Below, piece after piece: positions 17,841-25,760 of a stretch of 64,000 nucleotides of DNA; position 1 is the first letter of the stretch; the number at the start of each line of letters is the position of its first letter. The position numbers were made by a program, and so were the translations under genes. The stretch comes from Shouchella sp047238345 (GTDB lineage: Bacteria; Bacillota; Bacilli; Bacillales; Bacillaceae_D): positions 3,038,001-3,102,000 of the forward strand of contig NZ_JBDFMQ010000001.1 in NCBI RefSeq assembly GCF_047238345.1. The letters are read 5' to 3'. The notes beneath the pieces are model-generated. The model did no database searches, was not told where the DNA came from, and saw only the letters and a list, made by a program, of their open reading frames with translations.

Positions 17841-18977
17841 TTAACGAGTTGCAGCCTCAGCGTTTACAAGACCACTACCAAATTGATTTGTGTTTCCTAA
17901 GCTTGTTGCTGTGTTTTTAAGATGGTTACGGATTTGAACATTAGACCATGAAGGGTTCTTTTGTTTCACTAATGCAGCAACACCTGAAACGTGAGGTGTA
18001 GCCATAGACGTGCCGTTAAAGCTTGAGTAGCCGTTACCAGGAACTGTACTCTGAACGCCCACACCAGGAGCAACAATATCAAGCCCTGCGCCGTATTGAG
18101 AGAAGCTTGCACGGTTATTGTTTTGATCCGTTGCCCCTACTGCCATTGCATTTGCATAACGAGCTGGGAATCCAACATTTGCGGCACCAGAGTTACCAGA
18201 AGCAGCAACGACTAATACACCGCTTGCTGTTGCTTGATTAACCGCTTGTTCCATCGTTGCACTACCTGAACTACTACCTAAGCTCATGTTGGCAACGTGC
18301 ATGCCGTTATTTGCAGCCCACTGTAACCCTTGAGCAATGCCACTAATCGAACCTGAACCATTTGCGCCTAATACTTTAACTCCGTATAAATCAACGTTTG
18401 GTGCCACACCAAGTACACCAATTGAGTTGTTCAACGCAGCAATTGTACCAGCAACATGTGTACCGTGACCATTTCCATCACTAATGTTTGGCTCTCCTGG
18501 AACGAAGCTTGCTCCACCGCGGATTCTTAAATCAGAGTGATTTGAAATCCCAGTATCCAATACAGCTACTCGGACGCCTGTACCAGTGAAACCTCTACTT
18601 TGTGCTACAGGAGCTTGTACACGATTAATGCCCCAAGGCACCGTCTGCATTGTTGTCATTTCCGCATCTTCTTCAATATAAGAGATGGCTGGATCGAGTT
18701 CTAATGCATCCACGTCGTTAGGATCGAGTTCAACAGATAAAACAGGGATAAAATCAAATTCATGAAGGAGATCAATTTCTACATCTTCTGATTGTGCAGA
18801 GATGGAAACCTCATCGCCATCAATTTGATCAACAAATTGTGACATCGCTTCTTCTTCGTTGAAGCCAATGAGGTATTTTTCCTTTGCTTCTTCTGCCGCT
18901 TGAGCGATTGATGAACTAAATGCTACAGATATGATTAGAGCTGTTCCGGCTACAATTTTCCCCATTTTCTTATTCAA
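17841..18977 (-). CDS. aprE: High-alkaline subtilisin (S8 serine protease), secreted
   Basis: A 378-residue prepro-enzyme: signal peptide (about 1-27, ending IAQA), I9 propeptide (about 28-110) and a 268-residue mature domain starting QTVPWGINRV. The catalytic triad is Asp31 (AVLDTGIS), His61 (GNGHGTHVAG) and Ser214 (NGTSMATPHV) of the mature enzyme. The sequence is very close to B. lentus/clausii M-protease/Savinase, from which it differs by lacking the first mature Ala, so the mature N terminus is one residue shorter. The start is a TTG 8 nt after GGAGGG; a longer TTG reading would place the Shine-Dalgarno inside the gene. Two ATTGGGAAA repeats lie upstream. Confidence 0.95.
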   Translation of the reverse strand: MNKKMGKIVAGTALIISVAFSSSIAQAAEEAKEKYLIGFNEEEAMSQFVDQIDGDEVSISAQSEDVEIDLLHEFDFIPVLSVELDPNDVDALELDPAISYIEEDAEMTTMQTVPWGINRVQAPVAQSRGFTGTGVRVAVLDTGISNHSDLRIRGGASFVPGEPNISDGNGHGTHVAGTIAALNNSIGVLGVAPNVDLYGVKVLGANGSGSISGIAQGLQWAANNGMHVANMSLGSSSGSATMEQAVNQATASGVLVVAASGNSGAANVGFPARYANAMAVGATDQNNNRASFSQYGAGLDIVAPGVGVQSTVPGNGYSSFNGTSMATPHVSGVAALVKQKNPSWSNVQIRNHLKNTATSLGNTNQFGSGLVNAEAATR

Positions 18978-19053
18978 TTCGTTTTCCCTCCTCAAAATGT
19001 TCCAACCTGCGCAGCTGGTAATTTAAAATTAGCAAATATCTGAACTTTTTTGT

Positions 19054-19082
19054 ATTGGGAAACCGAAATCTCCATTGGGAAA
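19054..19082. promoter_or_regulatory. Tandem ATTGGGAAA (TTTCCCAAT) boxes upstream of aprE
   Basis: ATTGGGAAA occurs at 19054-19062 and 19074-19082, 20 bp apart (two helical turns), about 75-105 bp upstream of the aprE start. The same element recurs at 28337-28477 and 53289. This looks like a pair of regulator sites; the binding protein is unknown. Confidence 0.45.
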
Positions 19083-19172
19083 ATTCTGTTAATTTCTTGT
19101 TAACATTTCCTTAAAAGTTACGGTTAAAACAGATAACTATTGTCAATAATGACTAAAAAAGGAGGCGTTTTC

Positions 19173-19322
19173 ATGGAAACACTTGCTCCATTTAAAGGAG
19201 ACCACAAACCTAATAAACCCCTTATTAATAAACGATTATCTCGTCATATCCTTACGTATAGTCACTGGTATGAACAGTCAACCATTGAGAAAGCTAAGGC
19301 CGATTTGCGAGATTCCATTTAA
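19173..19322 (+). CDS. Small protein of 49 residues, function unknown
   Basis: It starts METLAPFKGDHKPNKPLINK and ends KAKADLRDSI. It is hydrophilic and basic in the middle, with no membrane segment or Cys. The start at 19173 is preceded by AAAGGAGGCGTTTTC, an excellent ribosome binding site, and the gene ends in a perfect terminator, so I believe it is translated. The upstream in-frame ATG would place the Shine-Dalgarno inside the gene. It sits between divergent aprE and convergent hflX. I do not recognise the family. Confidence 0.7.
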   Translation: METLAPFKGDHKPNKPLINKRLSRHILTYSHWYEQSTIEKAKADLRDSI

Positions 19323-19345
19323 GGATTAAACTTTCCAATTCAGCG

Positions 19346-19372
19346 AAAAAGAGACCAACTATGGTCTCTTTT
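19346..19372. terminator. Bidirectional terminator between the small protein and hflX
   Basis: AAAAGAGACCA and TGGTCTCTTTT form an 11-bp stem with a 4-nt loop and T/A tracts on both sides. Confidence 0.92.
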
Positions 19373-19376
19373 ATCG

Positions 19377-20639
19377 TTACTGCTTATATGCTGACAATGT
19401 CGCACTATGCTTTTCATGCATAAACGTTGTCACATGCCATCCAGTTTCATTTTCCGTTTGATTAAGAACGTGCGTATGCTCATTCACATATGCAAATGCT
19501 TTACTTTCATCAAAGGGGATGAAAAGTTCTTCTTGTACAAAATGCTGAAATACCCGGGTTTGAATGGTTTCAATTAATTCATTTACCCCGGTACCTTCTT
19601 TAGCAGATATAAACCGTTCATCCTTTTTCGTTGCCCAGCCAGTATTGGTGGCACGATCGATTTTGTTAAAGACGGTCACAGAAGGTTGATCAATCTCTAG
19701 CTCTTTTAATGTGTTTTCCGTTGTTTTCATCATTTGTTTATAAGAATCACTCGAATAATCAACAACGTGAAGAAGCAAATCAGCTTCTCTCGCTTCCTCT
19801 AACGTTGAGCGAAACGCTTTAACTAAATGAGTGGGTAATTTAGAAACAAAGCCAACCGTATCAGCAAGTAAGAACGGTAGATTTTTCTTATATTCAACAC
19901 GTCTTACAGATGTGTCAAGTGTAGCAAACAGCATATCTTTCTCAAAAACGTGCTTGTCATTTTTGTCCGATACGATTGCATTCAACAAAGAAGATTTCCC
20001 GGCGTTGGTATAGCCTACTAATGCTACAACAGGAATGCCTTCATTTTTACGCTTTTGTCGTTGCGTCTGTCGACGATCAACAATCATTTCAAGATCTTTC
20101 TCTAACGCGCTTATACGACTTTCAATCTTTCTTCGATCAAGCTCGAGCTTCGTTTCACCAGCCCCACGGTTTGCTAAGCCAGATCCACTTCCCCCTTGTC
20201 TACTTAATGATGCGCGCATGCCTACAAGCCGAGGCAACAAGTATTTAAGTCGTGCAATTTCAACTTGGAGCTGTGCTTCATTCGTTTTTGCCCGCTCGCC
20301 AAATATATCTAATATGAGCATTGTTCGGTCATAAACTGTCACTTCAAGCTCTTTCTCTAAGTTTCGAATTTGCGAAGGAGAAAGCTCATCATTAAAAATG
20401 ACTAAGTTTACGTCACATGTTTCGACCAATCTCGAAAGTTCATTAACTTTCCCACTCCCAATATACGTTGTTTGCTTGGGCGTACGAAGTTTCTGCGACA
20501 ATGAAGCAACCGGATTTAAATCGAGCGCTTTCGCCAAATTTTCAAGCTCTTCCATCCCATATTGAAAATGTTCATCTTCTTGCCGTTCTACACCAACGAC
20601 AATGATATCTTGAATTGTTCTTGTATTTGTTTCAATCAT
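19377..20639 (-). CDS. hflX: GTPase HflX
   Basis: A 420-residue ribosome-associated GTPase. The N-terminal HflX domain includes TTYIGSGKVNEL and VIFNDELSPSQIRNLEKEL; a coiled linker with the Gly-rich GGSGSGLANRGAGETKLELD precedes the G domain: G1 GYTNAGKSSLLN, G3 DTVGF, G4 NKID and G5 ISAKEG. HflX splits stalled ribosomes under stress in other bacteria. The start at MIETNTRTIQ (20639) follows GGAGGTC about 12 nt upstream, longer than usual spacing. Confidence 0.94.
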   Translation of the reverse strand: MIETNTRTIQDIIVVGVERQEDEHFQYGMEELENLAKALDLNPVASLSQKLRTPKQTTYIGSGKVNELSRLVETCDVNLVIFNDELSPSQIRNLEKELEVTVYDRTMLILDIFGERAKTNEAQLQVEIARLKYLLPRLVGMRASLSRQGGSGSGLANRGAGETKLELDRRKIESRISALEKDLEMIVDRRQTQRQKRKNEGIPVVALVGYTNAGKSSLLNAIVSDKNDKHVFEKDMLFATLDTSVRRVEYKKNLPFLLADTVGFVSKLPTHLVKAFRSTLEEAREADLLLHVVDYSSDSYKQMMKTTENTLKELEIDQPSVTVFNKIDRATNTGWATKKDERFISAKEGTGVNELIETIQTRVFQHFVQEELFIPFDESKAFAYVNEHTHVLNQTENETGWHVTTFMHEKHSATLSAYKQ

Positions 20640-20861
20640 AAGTGTTAAAAGACCTCCATCATTTTGTGATACACAAAAAGCACACACGCCTCAGCCTGTG
20701 GATAAACGAAGGACATTTAACTACCATCGTCTACAGGTGATGCATCTTGCATTTAATCATTCTTTCTCGAGATCGGAACGTGAATCATCTGAACGATCCC
20801 TCCTTTTACCTGAATAAACGTATCGTACCACTAGAAAGAGAGCAATGTAAATCTCGGTTGC

Positions 20862-21782
20862 CTAGTCGCTCAGAACTTGCTCCGATTGAGACTCGTTTTT
20901 GCTTAGACTCTTTACTATTAGATGATTAATGATGCTAGGATATTCATGGTGAACCCAGTGCGTCGCATCTCCAATATAAATAAGCTCACCTTGTGTACAT
21001 CGTTTCAAGCTTTCTTTCGCCAGTGTCTTAGATAAGAATGGGTCATTCAGCCCCCAAAGGATCGTAGTAGGCACGTCAATCTTAAAGTCAAGAGCCTTCC
21101 ATCCGTGACGAAAATCAATTCGTACTGCTCGATACCAATTTAACATCGCTTTGATCGCCCCTGGCTGTAACCAAGCTGTTCGGTAATGCTCTAATTCCTC
21201 TTTGTCAAATGCACCATGACGACCTGTCCACTCTAACCCTTTCGCCATATACTTAAAGGCATCTGCCTTTAATACCTTTTCCGGCACATAAGGTAATTGA
21301 AAAAACACCATATAGAGACTTCGAACCAACTGAGTCGGATTTTTCAGCATTCCTTTTGGCATGTCAGCAGGATGAGGAATATTTACTGGAATGAGTTTCT
21401 TCACACGATTTGGTCTTGTTGCAGCTAAATGCCAGGCCACCGCACCGCCCCAATCATGCCCAATGACAATCGCACGCTCTCTTTTAAAAAAGTCAATCAT
21501 CGCTTCACAGTCATCGCGCAGTTCATCAAGTGTATACGATTCAATCGCCTGAGGTTTATCGCTTTCGTTATAGCCTCTTTGATCGGGTACAACAACATAA
21601 TAACCATTCTCGGCAAGCTCAGTAATTTGATGCCTAAATCCATACCAAAACTCTGGAAAACCATGTAACATTAAAACGAGTTCGCCTTCTTTCGGTCCTG
21701 CACAAACAGCATGAAAATGATAGCCATTTGCTTCAATCATACGATGTTCAAGTCGCACCTTACACCACATCCTTTTCGTCAT
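20862..21782 (-). CDS. Alpha/beta hydrolase, epoxide-hydrolase-like (YfhM type)
   Basis: A 306-residue alpha/beta-fold hydrolase. The oxyanion region HGFPEFWYGFRHQI, the nucleophile elbow GHDWGG (Asp110) and the C-terminal ATHWVHHEYP (His base) match epoxide hydrolase/haloalkane dehalogenase relatives such as B. subtilis YfhM. An Asp nucleophile rather than Ser is the key feature. The natural substrate is unknown. The start is uncertain: ATG 21782 has a weak ribosome binding site, and a TTG or ATG 10-14 codons downstream (LEHRMIEANG) is possible. Confidence 0.85.
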   Translation of the reverse strand: MTKRMWCKVRLEHRMIEANGYHFHAVCAGPKEGELVLMLHGFPEFWYGFRHQITELAENGYYVVVPDQRGYNESDKPQAIESYTLDELRDDCEAMIDFFKRERAIVIGHDWGGAVAWHLAATRPNRVKKLIPVNIPHPADMPKGMLKNPTQLVRSLYMVFFQLPYVPEKVLKADAFKYMAKGLEWTGRHGAFDKEELEHYRTAWLQPGAIKAMLNWYRAVRIDFRHGWKALDFKIDVPTTILWGLNDPFLSKTLAKESLKRCTQGELIYIGDATHWVHHEYPSIINHLIVKSLSKNESQSEQVLSD

Positions 21783-21897
21783 TATTCATCTCTACCCGAA
21801 TTAGAAACGCATTATGCTCGCCCGTTTCATTATTTTGAAATTTTTCTTGACGGATCTTTCGTCTTCACATATACTATTTTTAACAATCACATACATT

Positions 21898-22045
21898 CCT
21901 TCAAAGGGGAGTAGCTGCAAGTTTCTATAACTTGAACCAAAGTCGTCATTACGTGGAGAAATTCCACCGGCTTTGTTTGGCATGATATACATAATGTCTA
22001 GCAAGACCTTTGCCTCGTTCGTACAAGGCAGGGGTCTTTTTGTAT
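21898..22045 (+). ncRNA. yybP-ykoY manganese riboswitch
   Basis: The leader has the conserved segments AAAGGGGAGTAGC, AGTCGTCAT, CACCGGCTTTG and CAAGACCTTTGCC of yybP-ykoY RNAs, followed by an intrinsic terminator in which AAGACC...TGCC pairs with GGCA...GGTCTT before a T-run at about 22004-22042. It should switch on the downstream TerC gene when Mn2+ is bound. It fills the 323-bp gap between yfhM and terC. Confidence 0.9.
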
Positions 22046-22105
22046 TCATAAAAAACCTGTTTTTGTCGAACCTAAGGGGTGCAAACAAAGAGAGGCGTGT
22101 TGACT

Positions 22106-22918
22106 ATGGATGCAGCTTTATTGTTAGAGTATAGCTGGGTATTACTTGTTCTTATTGCTTTAGAAGGGATTCTTGCTGCAGATAATGCACTCGTTTTAGC
22201 TATTATGGTGAAACACTTGCCCGATGAACAACGTAAACGAGCGTTGTTTTACGGCTTAGCTGGTGCATTCGTTTTCCGATTAGCTTCGTTATTTGTCATT
22301 TCGTTCTTAGTAGATGTTTGGCAAGTTCAAGCACTTGGTGCCGCATACTTATTATTTATTGCCTTAAATCATTTGTTCCGAAAACATATTGTCAAAAAAC
22401 AGGAGCAAGCCGCTGGGATAACCAAAGTGAAAAAAGGCAGTGGGTTCTGGACAACGGTATTTAAAGTTGAAATTGCTGACATTGCATTCGCAGTTGATTC
22501 AATCTTAGCTGCTGTCGCGCTTGCAACTGCACTAACACCTACAGGACTTGGAACCGTTGGAAGCATGGATGTCGGACAGTTTGTCGTTGTTTTCTTAGGC
22601 GGATTTATCGGTCTTCTAATCATGCGTTTCGCTGCTTCAAAATTTGTTGTGCTTTTACAAAAACGACCTGGACTCGAAACAGCTGCTTTCATTATCGTCG
22701 GCTGGGTAGGCGTAAAGCTCGCTGTGCAAGTTCTGGCTCATGATGCAATAGGTGTCATTCCGCATGAATTTCCACACTCAACAGGTTGGAAACTATTCTT
22801 CTACAGTGTACTTGTCTTAATTGTGCTTGGCGGATGGTTCTTATCTAAAAAACCAAGCGAGGGAGAAGAAACGAAAACGGAAATCGAAAAACGAGCAGAA
22901 AAACAAGTCGAAGGTTAA
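22106..22918 (+). CDS. ykoY: TerC-family membrane protein, probable manganese exporter
   Basis: A 270-residue integral membrane protein of the TerC family with about seven or eight helices. The paired acidic motifs EGILAADNALVLAIMVKHLP and ADIAFAVDSILAAVALA contain the conserved Asp residues thought to bind metal. In B. subtilis the TerC paralogues export Mn2+, including to exoenzymes. Location behind a manganese riboswitch agrees. The ATG at 22106 is chosen (AGAGAGG 10 nt upstream); a TTG or GTG two or three codons earlier is possible. Confidence 0.92.
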   Translation: MDAALLLEYSWVLLVLIALEGILAADNALVLAIMVKHLPDEQRKRALFYGLAGAFVFRLASLFVISFLVDVWQVQALGAAYLLFIALNHLFRKHIVKKQEQAAGITKVKKGSGFWTTVFKVEIADIAFAVDSILAAVALATALTPTGLGTVGSMDVGQFVVVFLGGFIGLLIMRFAASKFVVLLQKRPGLETAAFIIVGWVGVKLAVQVLAHDAIGVIPHEFPHSTGWKLFFYSVLVLIVLGGWFLSKKPSEGEETKTEIEKRAEKQVEG

Positions 22919-22930
22919 CCAATACGTTTG

Positions 22931-22959
22931 AAGCATGGTTTAAGCGCCATGCTTTTTTT
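22931..22959 (+). terminator. Terminator after ykoY
   Basis: AAGCATGG and CCATGCTT form an 8-bp stem followed by T-rich sequence. Confidence 0.88.
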
Positions 22960-23004
22960 ACGTAAAAAGAATTGAATAATCTGTCAATGTATGGTTCACT
23001 AATA

Positions 23005-23097
23005 AAGAACCACTAGGGGCGTCTTATGACTGAGAAAAGCTTAGCTTTGACCCTTTGAACCTGATCTGGTTAATACCAGCGTAGGGAAGTGGAGCTG
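23005..23097 (+). ncRNA. TPP riboswitch (thi box)
   Basis: Classic thi-box segments are present: ACTAGGGGCGTC, TGACTGAGAA, CCCTTTGAACCTGATCTGGT, and TAATACCAGCGTAGGGAAGT. It should lower tenA expression when thiamine pyrophosphate is abundant. Confidence 0.96.
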
Positions 23098-23127
23098 CAG
23101 CGCTATTTGCTGACACTCCTTTAGGGT

Positions 23128-23160
23128 CCTCCCTTTGTGAACAAAAAAGGAGGTCATTTT
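23128..23160 (+). promoter_or_regulatory. TPP riboswitch expression platform sequestering the tenA ribosome binding site
   Basis: CCTCCCTTTGT pairs with AAAAAAGGAGG, which is the Shine-Dalgarno of tenA. The following ATTTTTT could also make it a terminator, so control may be at either level. Confidence 0.65.
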
Positions 23161-23162
23161 TT

Positions 23163-23849
23163 ATGCGTTTTAGTAACGAGTTAAGACAGAAAGCAAACCC
23201 CGTATTTGAAGCAATTCTTCAGCATCCATTTGTTCAAGGCATCGGGAAAGGTACGTTAGAGCCTGAAGCTTTAATCCACTACGTCAAACAAGATTTTGAG
23301 TACTTAAACACGTTTATGCAAATTTATGGATTAGCGATTAACAAAAGCACATCAAGAGACGATATTGCCATGTTTAATGAGCAAATTTCGTTTATTCTCC
23401 ACAGCGAAATTCACCCGCACAATAATTTTTGCCGAGTCGCAGGAGTCTCTTATGACGATTTGCACCACGAACCATTAGCACCAACTGCCCATCATTACAC
23501 AAGGCATATGCTTGATGTTGCTCAAAAAGGATCGTTGGCAGATGTTCTAGCTGTGTTACTTCCTTGCCCATGGACTTATCAAGTGATTGGCGATTATTTA
23601 TACGAAACCTTCCAACCTACAGAAGACCATCCGTTTTTCGAATGGATCTCTTTCTATCGTTCCGGTGGCGAGATGAGCGTTACAACCGTTTTTTGTAACC
23701 GCCTCGATGAACTCGCAAAGGATACGACAGCAGCTCAAAAACAGGACATGCTTGATCATTTTTTGAAAAGCTGTCAATTAGAATACGCCTTTTGGGAAAT
23801 GGCGTACACGAAAGAATCATGGCCTGTGTCGCTTGAGGCTGTTACATGA
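23163..23849 (+). CDS. tenA: Thiaminase II / aminopyrimidine aminohydrolase TenA
   Basis: A 228-residue enzyme that hydrolyses aminopyrimidine products of thiamine breakdown for salvage. All key residues of B. subtilis TenA align: Asp44 (VKQDF), Tyr112 (HHYTRH), nucleophile Cys135 and Tyr139 (LLPCPWTYQ), and the C-terminal Glu near 207 (QLEYAFWEM). Regulation by the upstream TPP riboswitch is expected. Its stop overlaps the next start as ATGA, so the two proteins are coupled. Confidence 0.95.
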   Translation: MRFSNELRQKANPVFEAILQHPFVQGIGKGTLEPEALIHYVKQDFEYLNTFMQIYGLAINKSTSRDDIAMFNEQISFILHSEIHPHNNFCRVAGVSYDDLHHEPLAPTAHHYTRHMLDVAQKGSLADVLAVLLPCPWTYQVIGDYLYETFQPTEDHPFFEWISFYRSGGEMSVTTVFCNRLDELAKDTTAAQKQDMLDHFLKSCQLEYAFWEMAYTKESWPVSLEAVT

Positions 23850-24418
23850 CGCACGTATGGTATGCAAGCTATGGATCGAACATGCTTGAAGAGCGTTTTC
23901 TTTGTTATATTCAAGGTGGGCGACCTAATGGCTCATTAAAAATAGAACGAGGAGCTCGGGATCGTACCCCTCCTCTTTGCTCGACCCCGTTTCGGTTACC
24001 CTATGATCTCTATTTTGCAAAGGAGCAAACAAAATGGGGGCTTGGAGGAGTCGCTTTTATTCGGAATAAGGTCAATCCACACACGCACACGTATTCGAAA
24101 GCTTACCTTATTACAACCGAGCAATTTATCGATGTTGTAAAACAAGAAAATCAGCTCGATGTTCTTTCAATCGATTTTGACGAATTATACAAAAAAGGTT
24201 CACTCACACTAGCAGACGGTTGGTATAACAAACTGGTTGTAGCTGGCTTTATGAACGATCTACCCGTTTTAACATTTACCTCCGATCAGGATTGGCCGCA
24301 AAGTCAGGAAACCAAGCCTGCTTCATCATATGAACAAACCCTTTTAAAAGGATTACTCCAGCTAGACGTAACAAAAGAAGAGGCAGTCTCGTATTTAACT
24401 TCTCATTATCCACAATGA
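23846..24418 (+). CDS. Gamma-glutamylcyclotransferase-fold protein
   Basis: A 190-residue protein that begins MTHVWYASYGSNM. YxSYGSN (residues 6-12) is the substrate-loop signature of GGCT/AIG2-like folds; LGGVAFIRNK and SKAYLITTEQF fit the strands after it. A catalytic Glu of true cyclotransferases cannot be placed with certainty. Translation is coupled to tenA by a 4-bp ATGA overlap, and it therefore lies under the TPP riboswitch. Its role in thiamine salvage, if any, is unknown; it might act on an amine or amide product. Confidence 0.8.
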   Translation: MTHVWYASYGSNMLEERFLCYIQGGRPNGSLKIERGARDRTPPLCSTPFRLPYDLYFAKEQTKWGLGGVAFIRNKVNPHTHTYSKAYLITTEQFIDVVKQENQLDVLSIDFDELYKKGSLTLADGWYNKLVVAGFMNDLPVLTFTSDQDWPQSQETKPASSYEQTLLKGLLQLDVTKEEAVSYLTSHYPQ

Positions 24419-24450
24419 AAAAAACCGGTCTCGGCATATGCCAGACCGGT
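24418..24450 (-). terminator. Strong hairpin terminator, tasA side
   Basis: ACCGGTCT and AGACCGGT flank the palindrome GGCATATGCC; a run of A on the left gives the T-tract for minus-strand transcripts. Confidence 0.88.
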
Positions 24451-24462
24451 CTCTTCTCACGA

Positions 24463-25170
24463 TTAATATTCAGACCCATTATCTGTTTGTTTCGCTAAAA
24501 CTTCCAGAACAGCTTGATAAACAGCCCCCTGGTATTCATTTCCAGCATTCGCATCAAGCTTCACACCAAAATTAAGGTCAATGTACTGCCCCTCGTCAAG
24601 CTGCCAAAATTCATTATCCGTTCCTGATTGCGCTCCATCCCCTAAGAAAAGCTCACCAGTGTTTTGGTCGTAATCACTTTCATCCACTAATGCAACTAAA
24701 ACCTCAACATCATCGGAACCTGCATTCGATGCAGCTGAAAACGTCTGAACTTCATTCGTTACGCCGTTGAAAAGTTGATCCAAACGGTACTGTGCATCTT
24801 CATAAACATCTCTTCCTGGAGCGACAGTATACTTAAGCGCAATATACCCGACTTTGTAAGCGTCAATTGGCACTTCTAAGTTAACGTTGTGTGCATAAGT
24901 CGCTTGCAAGTGTGTATCAAGGGTCCCCGTATTTTCAACGGACAACCAATCCCCAAAGATGAGTTGAGATGGTGCAAAGTTTGACGCTTCCACAATTGAT
25001 CCATTGATGTCTTCACCATTGTTTAACTCCAACGTTCCCCCTTGAATCTCACCAGTTGCTTCCACTGAATCTGTGAACCAGGCAAATGACCCTGTTGATG
25101 TCGCTGTAAAAACTAATGCTCCTGCGAATGCCGTACCTAGTAATGAGAGTTTAAGTGCTTTCTTTTTCAT
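24463..25170 (-). CDS. tasA: TasA/CalY-family matrix fibre protein
   Basis: A 235-residue exported protein with a signal peptide (about 1-29, ...STGSFA) followed by WFTDSVEATGEIQGGTLELN, the usual N terminus of the camelysin/TasA (M73) family, where the mature protein forms biofilm fibres. FGDWLSVENTGTLDTHLQAT and YQAVLEVLAKQ fit the beta-sandwich. B. subtilis TasA is 261 residues, so this is a short member and could equally be a CalY/CotN paralogue. It overlaps the sipW-like gene by 20 bp, and processing by that signal peptidase is expected. The Shine-Dalgarno GGAGGAGCAACTTT decides the start. Confidence 0.85.
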   Translation of the reverse strand: MKKKALKLSLLGTAFAGALVFTATSTGSFAWFTDSVEATGEIQGGTLELNNGEDINGSIVEASNFAPSQLIFGDWLSVENTGTLDTHLQATYAHNVNLEVPIDAYKVGYIALKYTVAPGRDVYEDAQYRLDQLFNGVTNEVQTFSAASNAGSDDVEVLVALVDESDYDQNTGELFLGDGAQSGTDNEFWQLDEGQYIDLNFGVKLDANAGNEYQGAVYQAVLEVLAKQTDNGSEY

Positions 25171-25711
25171 AAAGTTGCTCCTCCTCAGGTTTCTTATGGT
25201 TTTTTTGCGTAAATTCCATGATGGTTATAATGAGAAAAATGACTAAAGGAATAAAAACAACATAGCGCATATCAACATTATTTTGAATTGACTCGGAGAT
25301 CAGCCCGATTTTTGGTATCGTGAAGCGGTGAACACCTACAATTTGCTCATCAACAATGGGGAGTCGATCTTCAATAGAGTTATTATCTCCCTTCGTTGTG
25401 TAAAAGGTTTTCCCGTCTTCCCTTTCTTCACCAACAATTCGATGGGTAAACAAGCGGCGTTCTGGCGTCATATACGTGACGACATCCCCATTTCTTACGT
25501 CTTCATTTTGTTCGATAATAATCACGTCGCCGGCATGAAACGTCGGCTCCATACTATTGGACAACACGGTAAAAGAAGTGTAGCCAAATAGTTCGATTCC
25601 TGCGCCTTCTTCGCCATTACTTTGCATAAAAACAAGCAACACAACGAAGAACAGAAATGAAAAGATCGTCATAAGCACTAAGCGGATACTTGTCCAGATT
25701 TTTTTTGCCAT
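25151..25711 (-). CDS. sipW: ER-type signal peptidase I (SipW-like)
   Basis: A 186-residue membrane protease with helices at about 10-30 and 148-165. The catalytic Ser53 lies in LSNSMEPTFHAGD and His90 in FTHRIVGE; a His in place of Lys marks the ER/SipW type rather than the usual bacterial SPase I. TTKGDNNSIED is box D. It sits directly upstream of the tasA-like gene, as sipW-tasA in B. subtilis, and should process it. AAGGGTGTAACAT precedes the ATG. Confidence 0.92.
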   Translation of the reverse strand: MAKKIWTSIRLVLMTIFSFLFFVVLLVFMQSNGEEGAGIELFGYTSFTVLSNSMEPTFHAGDVIIIEQNEDVRNGDVVTYMTPERRLFTHRIVGEEREDGKTFYTTKGDNNSIEDRLPIVDEQIVGVHRFTIPKIGLISESIQNNVDMRYVVFIPLVIFLIITIMEFTQKNHKKPEEEQLYEKEST

Positions 25712-25732
25712 ATGTTACACCCTTAGTAAGAA

Positions 25733-25749
25733 GGGGAGACGCTCTCCCC
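25733..25749 (-). terminator. Hairpin between the vpr-like and sipW-like genes (attenuator)
   Basis: GGGGAGA and TCTCCCC flank a 3-nt loop. Only a weak T-rich stretch follows on the minus strand, so it may act as partial terminator or an RNA-stabilising stem rather than a full stop. Confidence 0.55.
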
Positions 25750-25760
25750 CGCATATTCTT

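Noticed and set aside
21801..22088. A 95-codon open frame on the minus strand
   Set aside because: It is antisense to the yybP-ykoY riboswitch and has no ribosome binding site.
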